The notes beneath the pieces were generated by a model. The model was given only the letters and a program-made list of their open reading frames with translations, was not told where the DNA came from and ran no database searches. Source: CAVUFH01 sp963740835 (lineage in GTDB: Bacteria; Actinomycetota; Acidimicrobiia; IMCC26256; PALSA-610). From it: 64,000 bases of DNA. This document shows, in pieces, positions 1 to 8,592 of the stretch (position 1 is its first letter; each line of letters opens with the position of its first letter). Location of the stretch: contig CAVUFH010000003.1 in assembly GCA_963740835.1 (NCBI GenBank), positions 558,001 through 622,000 of the forward strand, written 5' to 3'. Position numbers and translations under genes: made by a program.

Positions 1-1015
1 GTTCGAGCAGGAAGTACGAAAGCGTCGCGACGCCGATCGTGACCCCGATGCGCAGTGCGACAAGCGCCCAGCCGTCGAGGTGCGTGCGTTGCTCGTCGAG
101 CCACACGTAGATCGGCCAGTGCCACAAGTAGACGCCGTAGCTGATGAGCCCGAGCGCACACAGCGGCCCGAAAGAGAGCGTGCGTGCGACGCCGCCTCGT
201 TGCGGATGCACCGCGGCGGCGATCACGCAGGCCACTGCCAGCGCGGTGAGGAACAGCCCGCCGCGATACAGCAGCGTGGACGAACCGTCGATGCGGAGCC
301 ACGCGTATGCGAGGAGCACGACCGAACCCCACGCCGCGACTTCGAGTGAGGCCCGGGGGCGACCGCGCGCCACGTGCCCCCGCAGCGCGACCCACGCCGC
401 CAGCGCGGCACCGATCAGGATCGACGCGAGCCGCGTATCGGTGCCGAAGTAGACGCGCGAGGGCGCCGCGGGGTCGTAGATGACCTGCATCCACATGAAG
501 GAAGCGATCGCGAGGCCAGACGCGAGTGCCAGCACCCGGCGCGGCGCGGTCGCGATCGCAACGAGCAGCAACGGCCAGACGAGGTAGAACTGCTCTTCAA
601 TCGCCAGGCTCCACGTGTGCTCGAGCGGCGAGGGCGATCGGAACAGCGCCCAGTAGTCGGTGCCGCTGAAGATCGCGCGCCAGTTCGCGAAGTAGCCGAG
701 CGTCGCGAGCCCGTCGCCGCGGATGGTCGTGCGCTCGGCCGCGCTGGCGACGACGAGGGAGTACACGGCCACGAACGCCAGCACCGCGAGCAGCGCCGGG
801 AGCAGGCGACGAGCGCGCCGCGCCCAGAACGCGCCGAGGGCGACCGTGCCCGTGCGAGCACCCTCGGCCAGGAGCAGCGACGTGATCAGGAAGCCCGACA
901 GCACGAAGAACGCGTCGACGCCGAGGTAACCGCCCTGCAGGTGCCCGGCGTGGAACAGCAACACGCCCGCGACGGCGGCGCCGCGCAGGCCGTCCAGCGC
1001 CGGCTGGTGCTGCAT
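1..1015 (-). CDS. Acyltransferase 3 family membrane protein (OafA/YrhL-like), C-terminus beyond window
   Basis: Polytopic membrane acyltransferase of the acyltransferase 3 family, which moves acyl groups onto surface sugars or lipids; the acceptor cannot be told from sequence. Hallmarks are visible: LDGLRG at residues 7-12 followed by a conserved FHAG, FFVLSGFLI near 36-44, WARRARRLLPALL near 64-76, HTWSLAIEEQFYLVWPLL near 133-150, and LISYGVYLWHWPIYVW close to the cut end. The frame is open for 338 codons down to base 1, so the last part of the protein is missing. An in-frame GTG at 1033 is an alternative start. It is downstream of the diguanylate cyclase on the same strand. Confidence 0.9.
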   Translation of the reverse strand, partial: MQHQPALDGLRGAAVAGVLLFHAGHLQGGYLGVDAFFVLSGFLITSLLLAEGARTGTVALGAFWARRARRLLPALLAVLAFVAVYSLVVASAAERTTIRGDGLATLGYFANWRAIFSGTDYWALFRSPSPLEHTWSLAIEEQFYLVWPLLLVAIATAPRRVLALASGLAIASFMWMQVIYDPAAPSRVYFGTDTRLASILIGAALAAWVALRGHVARGRPRASLEVAAWGSVVLLAYAWLRIDGSSTLLYRGGLFLTALAVACVIAAAVHPQRGGVARTLSFGPLCALGLISYGVYLWHWPIYVWLDEQRTHLDGWALVALRIGVTIGVATLSYFLLE

Positions 1016-1078
1016 GCGAACGGGCCGATCCACGGCCGTGATCCTGCCACGGCCGTTGGGGCAATGTGATGAAGCGGC

Positions 1079-3418
1079 TCAGGCGTCGACTTCGGCGAGC
1101 ACGATGACCGACCCACCCTGCCGCTTCGCCTGGTACGCCGCACCATCGGCGCGCCGCAGGAGCTCGGTGACTTCCTCGGTCGAGGTCGCGAGCGCACCAC
1201 CGACGCTGGCGCCGACCTGGATGAGGTGCGGCCCTACCGCAATGGGCGCGCACACCGCGTCGACGACGCGTGAGCCGACCGTTGCGATCGTGCCCGTGTC
1301 GACGCCGTGGCACAGGACGACGAACTCGTCGCCACCGAGCCGCGCGACGATGTCGCCCCCGCGCGTCACCCGCTCGATCGCGCGCGCGACGTGGATGAGC
1401 ACCTCGTCACCGACGTCGTGCCCGCAGGTGTCGTTGACTGCCTTGAACCGATCGAGGTCGACGAATAACAACCCCACTGGCGCCTTGGTCCGGCTGGTGA
1501 GCGCGAGCTGCACGTGACTCATGAACGCGTTGCGGTTCAGCAGCCCGGTGAGCGGATCCGTGGTCGCTTCGCGCTCGAGTCGTTCCTCGAGGTTGCGGCG
1601 CGCGGTGATGTCGGTCTGCAAGCTGATCACGTACGGCGGCCGGTCTTCGTCCGGCGTGAAGAGGGCCGCGCGCGACATGACCCAGACCATCGAGCCGTCG
1701 GGGCGAACCATGCGGAACTCGGCGACCGCGTCGAGTCCGCTGATCTGCTCCGAGGTCGCCTCGATGCAGCGGTCGAGGTCCGCCGGATGCACACATGCCC
1801 GCGCGTCGGTGCCGATCAAGTCCTCGCGCGTGCGCTGCATGAGCTCGGCACCGGCCGCGTTGATGTCGAGGATCAAGCCGTCGAGATCGACGAGCGAGAC
1901 GCACAAGGGTGAGTGTTCGAACGCGGTCCGGAATCGCTCTTCGGCTTCCCGATGCGCGCGCTCCGCCCGCTTGCGCTCTTCGACGTTGCGGGCGGTGATG
2001 ACCACGCCGCCCCCTTCGACGTCGGAGCCGAGGTTCTGGCCGACGCATTCGAAGGTCCAGTAGCTGCCGTTCGCAGCCTTCAGCCGCAGCTCGATCGGGT
2101 CCATCGGAGTCCGACCCCCGGCGAGGACCTCGCGTAGCGCGCCCGCCGCCATGGGCGCGTCGTCAGGGTGCAGGAGCGCGAACGGGCCGCCGGTCGGCGC
2201 GTCGCTCGGGTCGTAGCCCAACAACCGGCTCGCCTGCTTGCTCGCTTCCCAGTGCCCGTTCGGATGGAGCACCGCGACGATGTCGGGCGAGTTGTCGATG
2301 ATCGCGCGCAACCGTGCTTCGCTCGCCTCGAGCGCGCTCCTCGCTTCGAACTCCGCCGTGACGTCTTCGAAGGCGCCATAGAAGTACTGCACCGAGCCGG
2401 CCGCGTCGTGCACCGCGGTCGCCTGCACTCGCGCGTAGAACATCGAGCCGTCCTTGCGGAAGAACCGGCGCATCGAATTGATCTGTGGCGCGCCCGCGGT
2501 CAGCCGCTGGCGGTCGCGGATCAGCTCGGCCCGATCGTCCTCGTGTACGAATTCGTTGAGTGAGCGCGCGAGGAGCTCCTCGCGGCTGTAGCCGATGAGC
2601 TGCGCGAACGCGAGGTTGGCGTGGAGCCCTTCGCCACCGGGATATGACTGCACTTGCGGCACCGGCGAGTTCTCGAACATCAGCCGGAACGCGCGCTGTT
2701 GCTCGTAGCGTTCGGTCAGGTCGCGCAGGTGGAACACGAAGCCGGCGACATCGGGATCGTCGGTCATGTTCGTGGGGACGACCTCGAACAGCCGCCAGCC
2801 GCCGTCCGCCGTGCGCACCCGGACCTCGGCGGTCTCCTTCACACCCGGCCCCGACAACGATCCGCCCAGCGCTTCCAGCGCCTCGGGCGCTTCGTCGGGA
2901 TGCAGGAGATCAAACGCGTTCACCCCGATCAGCTGCCCGGCGTCGTAGCCGATGCGACGCGCCGGTTCCGGGCTGATGTACGTGATCGAGCCCGTCCCGT
3001 CGGTGACGACAACGAGCTCGGATGAGTTGTGCACGATCGCTCGGAAGCGCGCCGCGTTGGAGACGGAGTCCCGGTGTGCGTCCGCACGCTCGGTCATGTC
3101 CTGCACGACCGAGATCGCAACGCGATCGGAGACGGGTTCCATGCGGCACTCGTAGGTGCGCATCACGCCGTCGACCTCGTACTCGTAGTCGTACGCGGTG
3201 CCGGTACCGCTCGTGAGCGCCGCGTGCAGCGCGCGCATCGCGGTCTCGGCCTGATCCGGCGGCAGCGTGTCTCGGATGCTGCGGGCCGCGAGCCGCGCGC
3301 CGTCCACCCCGTGCCAACCGAGGAAGCAGCCCTCGTCGTCGAGCAGGAACACCATCCCGCTCGCGCCTCGCACCAGGGCCCGCACGAGCGGATCCGGATG
3401 CCGCCCGAGATCAGTCAC
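1079..3418 (-). CDS. Multi-PAS domain diguanylate cyclase (GGDEF)
   Basis: Predicted cytoplasmic c-di-GMP synthase. About 620 residues form a chain of PAS-type sensor domains (I count five, each ending in a PAC-like segment such as FRMVRPDGSMVWV), with no membrane segment. The GGDEF domain fills the last 150 residues: DPLTGLLNRNAF, LLFVDLDRFKAVND and the active-site loop RLGGDEF at about 695. An RxxD inhibitory site (RGGD) lies exactly five residues before GGDEF, so product inhibition is expected. There is no EAL domain. Start is GTG; no better start lies upstream. The many PAS domains suggest integration of several intracellular signals (inference). Confidence 0.93.
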   Translation of the reverse strand: MTDLGRHPDPLVRALVRGASGMVFLLDDEGCFLGWHGVDGARLAARSIRDTLPPDQAETAMRALHAALTSGTGTAYDYEYEVDGVMRTYECRMEPVSDRVAISVVQDMTERADAHRDSVSNAARFRAIVHNSSELVVVTDGTGSITYISPEPARRIGYDAGQLIGVNAFDLLHPDEAPEALEALGGSLSGPGVKETAEVRVRTADGGWRLFEVVPTNMTDDPDVAGFVFHLRDLTERYEQQRAFRLMFENSPVPQVQSYPGGEGLHANLAFAQLIGYSREELLARSLNEFVHEDDRAELIRDRQRLTAGAPQINSMRRFFRKDGSMFYARVQATAVHDAAGSVQYFYGAFEDVTAEFEARSALEASEARLRAIIDNSPDIVAVLHPNGHWEASKQASRLLGYDPSDAPTGGPFALLHPDDAPMAAGALREVLAGGRTPMDPIELRLKAANGSYWTFECVGQNLGSDVEGGGVVITARNVEERKRAERAHREAEERFRTAFEHSPLCVSLVDLDGLILDINAAGAELMQRTREDLIGTDARACVHPADLDRCIEATSEQISGLDAVAEFRMVRPDGSMVWVMSRAALFTPDEDRPPYVISLQTDITARRNLEERLEREATTDPLTGLLNRNAFMSHVQLALTSRTKAPVGLLFVDLDRFKAVNDTCGHDVGDEVLIHVARAIERVTRGGDIVARLGGDEFVVLCHGVDTGTIATVGSRVVDAVCAPIAVGPHLIQVGASVGGALATSTEEVTELLRRADGAAYQAKRQGGSVIVLAEVDA

Positions 3419-3495
3419 GTCTCATGTATCGGTCGGATCACCGACCCGGTGAATGGCTACCCTTTTGCGGTGTTGATCAGCCCCGACCGCCGGCC

Positions 3496-3515
3496 CGCCG
3501 GGCCCGAACCCGGCG
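3496..3515. terminator. Weak GC hairpin after glnB
   Basis: A 7-bp perfect inverted repeat (CGCCGGG / CCCGGCG) with a 6-base loop follows the glnB stop in the 100-base gap to the diguanylate cyclase start. There is no T tract, so intrinsic termination is uncertain. Confidence 0.25.
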
Positions 3516-3520
3516 CGCCG

Positions 3521-3859
3521 TCAGAGCGCGTCCCCGCCGGATTCCCCGGTGCGGATGCGGAACAGGGCATCGATCGGGACGATCCAGATCTTCCCATCGC
3601 CGATCTTGCCGGTCCGGGCCGTCTCCATCAGCCTGGTGGCGATCGCGTCGGCATCCTCGTCACGTACGAGGATCTCGACCTTCACCTTCGGCACGAAGTC
3701 GACGGTGTACTCCGCACCTCGGTACACCTCGGTGTGTCCTCGCTGGCGGCCGAACCCTTGGACCTCAGTGATGGTCAGACCTTGCAACCCGGCCTCGGTC
3801 AACGCCGCTTTGACGTCGTCGAGCTTGAACGGCTTGATGACGGCAACGATCAATTTCAC
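3521..3859 (-). CDS. glnB: Nitrogen regulatory protein P-II
   Basis: PII signal protein, 112 residues, the usual family length. It senses 2-oxoglutarate, ATP and ADP, and controls AmtB-type transporters and nitrogen metabolism. The T-loop signature YRGAEYTVDF is present with Tyr51, the residue that is uridylylated in proteobacteria and adenylylated in actinobacteria. The C-terminal signature GKIGDGKIWI is also intact. The start is GTG, with GGAGG seven bases upstream; a longer open frame upstream is only the shadow of amt. It lies 17 bases after amt, so the two are one amt-glnB operon, where GlnB/GlnK plugs the transporter when nitrogen is ample. Confidence 0.96.
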   Translation of the reverse strand: MKLIVAVIKPFKLDDVKAALTEAGLQGLTITEVQGFGRQRGHTEVYRGAEYTVDFVPKVKVEILVRDEDADAIATRLMETARTGKIGDGKIWIVPIDALFRIRTGESGGDAL

Positions 3860-3876
3860 TGCTCGACCTCCGTTGG

Positions 3877-5118
3877 TCAGACCCGCTCGAGCGCGTAGCC
3901 CTGCTCCGAGTGCTGCGTCAGGTCGAGGCCTTGCTCCTCGTCCTCCGCGCTGACGCGGATTCCCTGGCCGAGCACCTTCTCGAGCACCACGCCGATGATC
4001 AACGACACGACGAACGAGAAGATCATCACCACGCCCACCGCGAGGAGCTGCTCTCCGAACAGGCCCCAGCCCCCGCCGGCGAACACGCCGTCGCGCCCGA
4101 GCCCATTCACCGAAGCGTCCGCGAACAAGCCGAGCAGGATCGAACCGAGCAGGCCGCCGACGAGATGGACGCCCACGACATCCAGCGCGTCGTCGTACCC
4201 GAGCTTGAACTTCACGCTGATCGCGAGATAACAGACGACGCCGGCGGTCAATCCGATGATGATCGGCGCGACGCCTCCGACGAATCCGGCGCACGGCGTG
4301 ATCGCAACCAGGCCCGCGACCGCGCCGGACGCGGCACCGAGTGTCGTCGCGTGGCCGGCCTTCCACCGTTCCACGATCAACCACCCGATCATCGCCGCGG
4401 CCGCGGCGACGAAGGTGTTCATGAAGGCCTGCGCCGCGACCGTGTTGGCCGCGAGCGCGGAACCCGCGTTGAAACCGAACCAGCCGAACCACAAGATGCC
4501 GGTACCCAGAAGCGTCAACGGCAGCGAGTGCGGCGGCATCGGGTGGCGCGGCCAGCCGCGCCGCTTCCCGAGGACGATCACGAGTGCCAGCGCTCCCGCA
4601 CCCGCGTTCACGTGGACGACAGCCCCGCCCGCGAAGTCGAGCGCGCCGCGTTCGAACAGCCAGCCGCCACCGAAGATCCAGTGCGCGACCGGGAGATAGA
4701 CGAGGATCGACCACAGCGTGATGAACCCGACCCACGCGCCCCAGCGCATGCGGTCCGCGATCGCACCGGTGATCAGCGCGGGCGTGATGATCGCGAACGT
4801 CAGCTGGAACGCGACGAACGCCAGATCGGGCACACCCGTCGCAAAGTTGCCGACGGTGTTCGTCATGTCCTTGAGCCCGATGTAGTCGAAGTTCCCGAGC
4901 CAGCCCCCGTCACCGAAGTTGCCGAACGCGAGTGAGAAGCCGAACAGCACCCAGATGATGGTGACGATGCCCATCGCGAAGAAGTTCTGCATCAGCATCG
5001 CGAGCACGTTCTTGGCGCGCACCATGCCGCCGTAGAACAGCGCCAGGCCGGGAGTCATGAACAGCACCAGCGCGCTCGACGCGAGCACCCATGCGGTGTC
5101 GCCCGTATTCACTTCCAT
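3877..5118 (-). CDS. amt: Ammonium transporter
   Basis: Amt/Mep/Rh family ammonium channel, 413 residues with about eleven membrane helices, which takes up ammonium at low concentration. The N-terminal segment (TAWVLASSALVLFMTPGLAL) and FYGGMVRAKNVL are typical. The two pore histidines are recognisable in VVHVNAG and VGVHLVGG. The acidic C-terminal tail (SAEDEEQGLDLTQHSEQGY) is cytoplasmic. ATG start preceded by a GGAAGG ribosome site. It is co-transcribed with the PII gene directly downstream. Confidence 0.96.
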   Translation of the reverse strand: MEVNTGDTAWVLASSALVLFMTPGLALFYGGMVRAKNVLAMLMQNFFAMGIVTIIWVLFGFSLAFGNFGDGGWLGNFDYIGLKDMTNTVGNFATGVPDLAFVAFQLTFAIITPALITGAIADRMRWGAWVGFITLWSILVYLPVAHWIFGGGWLFERGALDFAGGAVVHVNAGAGALALVIVLGKRRGWPRHPMPPHSLPLTLLGTGILWFGWFGFNAGSALAANTVAAQAFMNTFVAAAAAMIGWLIVERWKAGHATTLGAASGAVAGLVAITPCAGFVGGVAPIIIGLTAGVVCYLAISVKFKLGYDDALDVVGVHLVGGLLGSILLGLFADASVNGLGRDGVFAGGGWGLFGEQLLAVGVVMIFSFVVSLIIGVVLEKVLGQGIRVSAEDEEQGLDLTQHSEQGYALERV

Positions 5119-5237
5119 GGGTCACCTTCCCTCGGCCGCCACCAGCCACCTGTTCCGGACATGACGCGAATCCTGCTTGAATCTGGCCGGCAACGGCGGG
5201 ACCGTCGGCAGCGGTTCGGCGGCCGTAACGTGGACCG

Positions 5238-5732
5238 GTGCACTGCGACGAGTGCGGCTACGACTACGACGCGCTGACCAGGGCCGAGATCGCGCCGGCC
5301 GTACGGGCGGACGCCTCGGCGTTCCGGCGCGCGTTCGAGCTTCTTCCTGATGATCGGGTGCGGACGCGGCCCGCGCCCGCCGTCTGGTCGCCGCTGGAGT
5401 ACGCATGTCACGTCCGCGACGTGCTCGACGTCCAGCGGGAGCGGATCCTGCTGGTGCAGACCGAGGACAACCCGGTGTTCGTCCCCATGGGTCGGGAGGA
5501 GCGCGTCGTCGAACGCCGCTACAACGAGCAGGATCCCGCGGTCGCCGCCCAGGAGTTGGTCGCGGCCGCCGCTGCGCTGGCGGGGACGCTGGACGCGATC
5601 GACCCGCCGGGCTGGGCCCGCACCGGCGTCTACAACTACCCGGAGCCCGCGGACCGGTCGGTCGAGTGGATCGGGCGCCACACCGTGCACGAGATCCGGC
5701 ACCATCGCCGGGACCTCGCCGCGGCCACCTGA
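5238..5732 (+). CDS. DinB superfamily protein
   Basis: 164-residue protein of the DinB/YfiT-like four-helix bundle superfamily, many members of which are metal-dependent thiol transferases or unknown. An N-terminal CDECGYDYD motif is common in actinobacterial members. The conserved helix SPLEYACHVRDVLDVQRERI and the late HTVHEIRHHRRDL supply the usual three histidines. GTG start. Divergent from amt with a 119-base gap. Substrate unknown. Confidence 0.85.
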   Translation: MHCDECGYDYDALTRAEIAPAVRADASAFRRAFELLPDDRVRTRPAPAVWSPLEYACHVRDVLDVQRERILLVQTEDNPVFVPMGREERVVERRYNEQDPAVAAQELVAAAAALAGTLDAIDPPGWARTGVYNYPEPADRSVEWIGRHTVHEIRHHRRDLAAAT

Positions 5733-5761
5733 CCACGCAGCGGGACTATTTTCGACAAAAC

Positions 5762-5804
5762 CGCGACATCCGACTGTCGCGATCAGGGTGTTTCCCCCTA
5801 GAAT
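5762..5804 (+). promoter_or_regulatory. Inverted repeat and -10-like element upstream of the 5859 gene
   Basis: A perfect 7-bp inverted repeat (CGCGACA / TGTCGCG, 6-base loop, 5762-5781) is followed by TAGAAT at 5799-5804, a fair -10 box. The repeat could be an operator for the next gene or the terminator of the DinB gene. Low certainty. Confidence 0.3.
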
Positions 5805-5858
5805 GCGCGGGAAGGGAGCACTCACGGTGGTGTTCCACAGGTTTGCGGGAGCGACAGC

Positions 5859-6614
5859 ATGGCGCGGGGTGAACGGGCGCGGGGGGGACGACGTCGGGCA
5901 CAGGTCCAAGCCGAGGTACACGCGGCTTTGGCGGAGTTCGCGGCAGCTGTGGAGATCCGCCTGCACGACGAGCTGGACCGCAGCCGGCGCACGCAGGTCG
6001 CGCTCGTCGAAGCCGTCAACGCGCTCCGCACCGACCTGACCCGGCGCGACAAGGACTTCGCGCGCGCGCTGACCGCCTTTGGTGAGGTCTTGGACCACAC
6101 GGCCGATCGCATCGAAGCGGAACGCGTCGAACGGGCGGCGCTGGTGCACGCAGTCACCAGCCTCACCAACTCGTTGACGACGATGCGGGTGCCGTCGCTC
6201 GTCGCCGCCGCCGCCGACTCCGAACGGCTCCTCGGCGGCCGCGTCATCGGACGGCCCACCACCGACGTCGAGATCGTGCTCGACGAGATCGAACGGAACG
6301 GGAACCGCGAGAGCGATCACAGCGCGAACGGCAACGGCAACGGCCACAGCAATGGCAACGGCAACGACGACCACACGGTGAACGGCGACCACGTGGAGTG
6401 CTTCCTCGACGGCACTTGGGTCGCGGGATTCGAGGTCCTCGATGTCGTCCAGGATTCCGAGATCGTGCGCTACCGGCTCCGGCGCGTCTCCGACGGGTCG
6501 GTCTCGCGCCGGCTGTTCGATGCCGACGAAGTGCGCAAGGCGCCGGCCGACGAGCACACGGCGGGCCAGGCCGCCAAGGCCGCTCGCCCCGAGATCTACT
6601 GGACCCGTTCCTAG
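5859..6614 (+). CDS. Hypothetical protein with coiled N-terminus and Asn/Gly-rich linker
   Basis: 251 residues; I do not recognise a family. Residues 15-110 look like long amphipathic helices rich in Ala, Glu and Arg (coiled-coil potential). Residues 150-178 are a low-complexity Asn-Gly-His linker encoded by repeated AACGGC triplets. Residues 180-251 form a compact segment (ECFLDGTWVAGFEVLDVVQD) ending in DEVRKAP, reminiscent of small beta domains. No signal peptide or membrane segment. ATG start behind GCGGGAG. Its stop TAG lies inside a CTAG shared with the expected end of the convergent FAD oxidase. Confidence 0.75.
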   Translation: MARGERARGGRRRAQVQAEVHAALAEFAAAVEIRLHDELDRSRRTQVALVEAVNALRTDLTRRDKDFARALTAFGEVLDHTADRIEAERVERAALVHAVTSLTNSLTTMRVPSLVAAAADSERLLGGRVIGRPTTDVEIVLDEIERNGNRESDHSANGNGNGHSNGNGNDDHTVNGDHVECFLDGTWVAGFEVLDVVQDSEIVRYRLRRVSDGSVSRRLFDADEVRKAPADEHTAGQAAKAARPEIYWTRS

Positions 6615-7706
6615 CGCGATTCCTGACGGGCCGGCACTCGCGGCACGGTCCGCGCGGAATCGAGCCAGGTCCACCCGTGGCGCGGCCCCGAGCACGAGCC
6701 CCGCGAGCAGCTCGCCGAGCACGACACCGAACTTGAAGCCGTGACCGGAAGTGCCCGCGCCAACGACGACGTGGCCGGCGCGGTCGAGGATGAAGTCCTC
6801 GTCGATCGTGTTGTCGTACAGGCAGGTATCGATCTCGGCGCCCTCCGGGTCGAAGTCCGGGAGCCACACGCGCGTCGCGGCAATGAGCGCATCCACGGCG
6901 CGCGGATCCGGCTGGAGATCGGTCGCCTCGGCATCGACGACGGCACCCGCGTGGTGCAGCGCGATCTTGTACTCGTCGGTCCCCGGAGTCGGCAGCCCGT
7001 AGATCGCCGGTTCGTGATGATCGATGAACACCGGCGGTGCCACACCCGCGCGACGCGGGTGCAGATAGGCAACGTGTTCCAACGTGGCGAAGGTCGGCGT
7101 GCTCGGCAGCAGCTCGCGTGTCCACGGCCCGGCCGTCACGACGACCGCGCGGGCCTCGATCACACCCGCACTCGTCTCGACGCGCACACCGTCTTCGTGA
7201 TCGGCGACGCGCCGGACCCGCACGCGCTGGCGCACCTCGCAGGCCGCGGCCGTGCGCAGCGACCGCAGGACTGCGTCGGCCGCGAGCACGCCCGATTCGG
7301 ATTCGAACACGGCGGGACCATGACCCTCGAACATGGGGAACCGGGCCGCCACAGAATCGGCATCGAGCATTTCGACGGGCGCGCCCGCCGCCGTGAGCGC
7401 GTCGAGAACCCGGTACGCGCCCGGCCCGAACGAAAGCTGACCGGTAGTCGTGAGCAACGCCGTGCCCGCGGTTGCCTCCAATTCGCGCCACCCCGCTTGC
7501 GCGAGCCTCGCAAGGTGCACGTAGACCGGATCCGGATAGCCGAGCCGGAAGATCCGGGACGGACCGTGCGACCCGCCCCGCGCGTGCCCGACGGTTTCGC
7601 GCTCGACGACGAGCACCTCGCGCCGGCCCCGCAACGCGTACGCCGTCGCCAGCCCGAGCAATCCCGCGCCGACGATCACGACGTCCGCGCGCTCGACCTC
7701 TGCCAT
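6611..7706 (-). CDS. FAD-dependent amine oxidase (monomeric sarcosine oxidase / N-methyl amino acid oxidase family)
   Basis: DAO-family flavoprotein that oxidises N-methyl amino acids or similar amines. The dinucleotide site VGAGLLGLATAYAL is at the N-terminus, followed by ARGGSHGPSRIFR and by TAGPWTRELLP. The C-terminal FAD motif GHGFKFGVVLGELLAGLVLG is followed by VDLARFRADR, where such proteins normally end (about 365-390 residues). In the sequence as given no stop follows: the frame runs on antisense to the next two genes until 5109. A one-base shift after ARFRADR would give a stop at 6611-6613, making a CTAG overlap with the convergent gene. I therefore set the end there and suspect an indel near 6640. 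Substrate unknown. Confidence 0.8.
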
Positions 7707-7742
7707 GCAGCGACGCTACGCCGTGGGAGGCAAGATCAATCC

Positions 7743-8133
7743 ATGCGACTGGAGCTCGTCACCGTCGTCGTGCGCGATTACGAGGAAGCGCTCGCCTACT
7801 ACGTCGGGGTCCTCGGCTTCGTGCTCGTCGAGGACACCCGTCTCACCGAGACGAGGCGTTGGATCGTCGTACGACCGCCGGGATCCGCGATCGGCCTCCT
7901 GCTCGCGTGCGGACCGCGCAGAGCAGCGGAACCGCATCGGCGATCAAACCGGGGGACGCGTCGCCTTCTTCCTGTACACCGACGACCTCGCCGCCGACTA
8001 CGCACGCCTGCGCGCGGCCGGCGTGCACTTCCGTGGCGAACCGCGCGTCGAGCCGTACGGCACGGTCGTCGTCTTCGAGGATTGCTACGGCAACGCCTGG
8101 GATCTGATCGAAACCACTTCGCGGACGCGCTAG
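7743..8133 (+). pseudogene. VOC (glyoxalase/bleomycin-resistance) family protein, frameshifted
   Basis: A small VOC metalloenzyme-fold protein split over two frames. The first 55 codons from ATG 7743 read as a typical N-terminus (LELVTVVVRDYEEALAYYVG, then a VRPPGSAIGLLLA segment). After about 7907 the family sequence continues in another frame (GRVAFFLYTDDLAADYARLR, EPYGTVVVFEDCYGNAWDLI) to the stop at 8131-8133. Loss of two bases from a GCGCGT run would explain it: restoring them reads LLLARADRAEQR. Either a real lesion or a sequencing error. It ends in a CTAG shared with the next, convergent VOC gene. Confidence 0.8.
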
Positions 8134-8522
8134 CCGGACGGGAACACGCAGAACTCGTTGCCCTCGGGATCCGCGAGCACGACCCAATCTCGGCCGGCGG
8201 GTCGATCGAGCACACGCCCGCCCAGCGCCGCCAGCCGTTCGACCTCCCGTTCGACATCGTCGCAATGCAGGTCGACGTGCACACGATTCTTCTCGCGCTT
8301 CGGTTCGGGGACTCGCTGGAAGCAGAGTCTCGGCACCGTGCCCGACGCCTCGACCAGCACCGCCGGATCGTTCTCGACATCATCGATGCCCACCGCGCGC
8401 AGCCGCTCGAGCTCGTCGTCGTCGTACGGCGCGATCTCGTAGTCGTCGAGCGCGGCGGCCCAGAACCGCGCCAGCGATGCCGGATGTCTGCAGTCGACCA
8501 CCACGTCATGGATGCGAGCCAT
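8130..8522 (-). CDS. VOC family protein (glyoxalase-like)
   Basis: 130-residue protein of the glyoxalase-like group of the VOC superfamily: ARIHDVVVDCRHPASLARFW at the start, HVDLHCDD in the middle, and the closing WVVLADPEGNEFCVFP. Related proteins are metal-dependent lyases, dioxygenases or resistance proteins; function here unknown. ATG at 8522 is preferred over upstream in-frame starts because the family begins there. Convergent with the broken VOC gene; the two stops share a CTAG. Confidence 0.85.
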   Translation of the reverse strand: MARIHDVVVDCRHPASLARFWAAALDDYEIAPYDDDELERLRAVGIDDVENDPAVLVEASGTVPRLCFQRVPEPKREKNRVHVDLHCDDVEREVERLAALGGRVLDRPAGRDWVVLADPEGNEFCVFPSG

Positions 8523-8592
8523 TGGTCGATTGTTGCGTCCATCACTTCGACTCGCCGGCATCCGCTCGCGGCGTCACTCGTACGATCGCCGG

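Noticed and set aside
3860..4735. Long frame upstream of glnB
   Set aside because: Antisense/out-of-frame shadow of amt; PII starts at the GTG with GGAGG.
6320..6372. Short repeats as a CRISPR-like array
   Set aside because: AACGGC-type repeats are in frame and encode an Asn-Gly linker; no spacers. No CRISPR array was seen in the window.
5109..6610. Continuation of the FAD oxidase frame as a real 865-residue protein
   Set aside because: Beyond the family end it is Arg/Val-rich antisense of two genes with normal codon use on the other strand.
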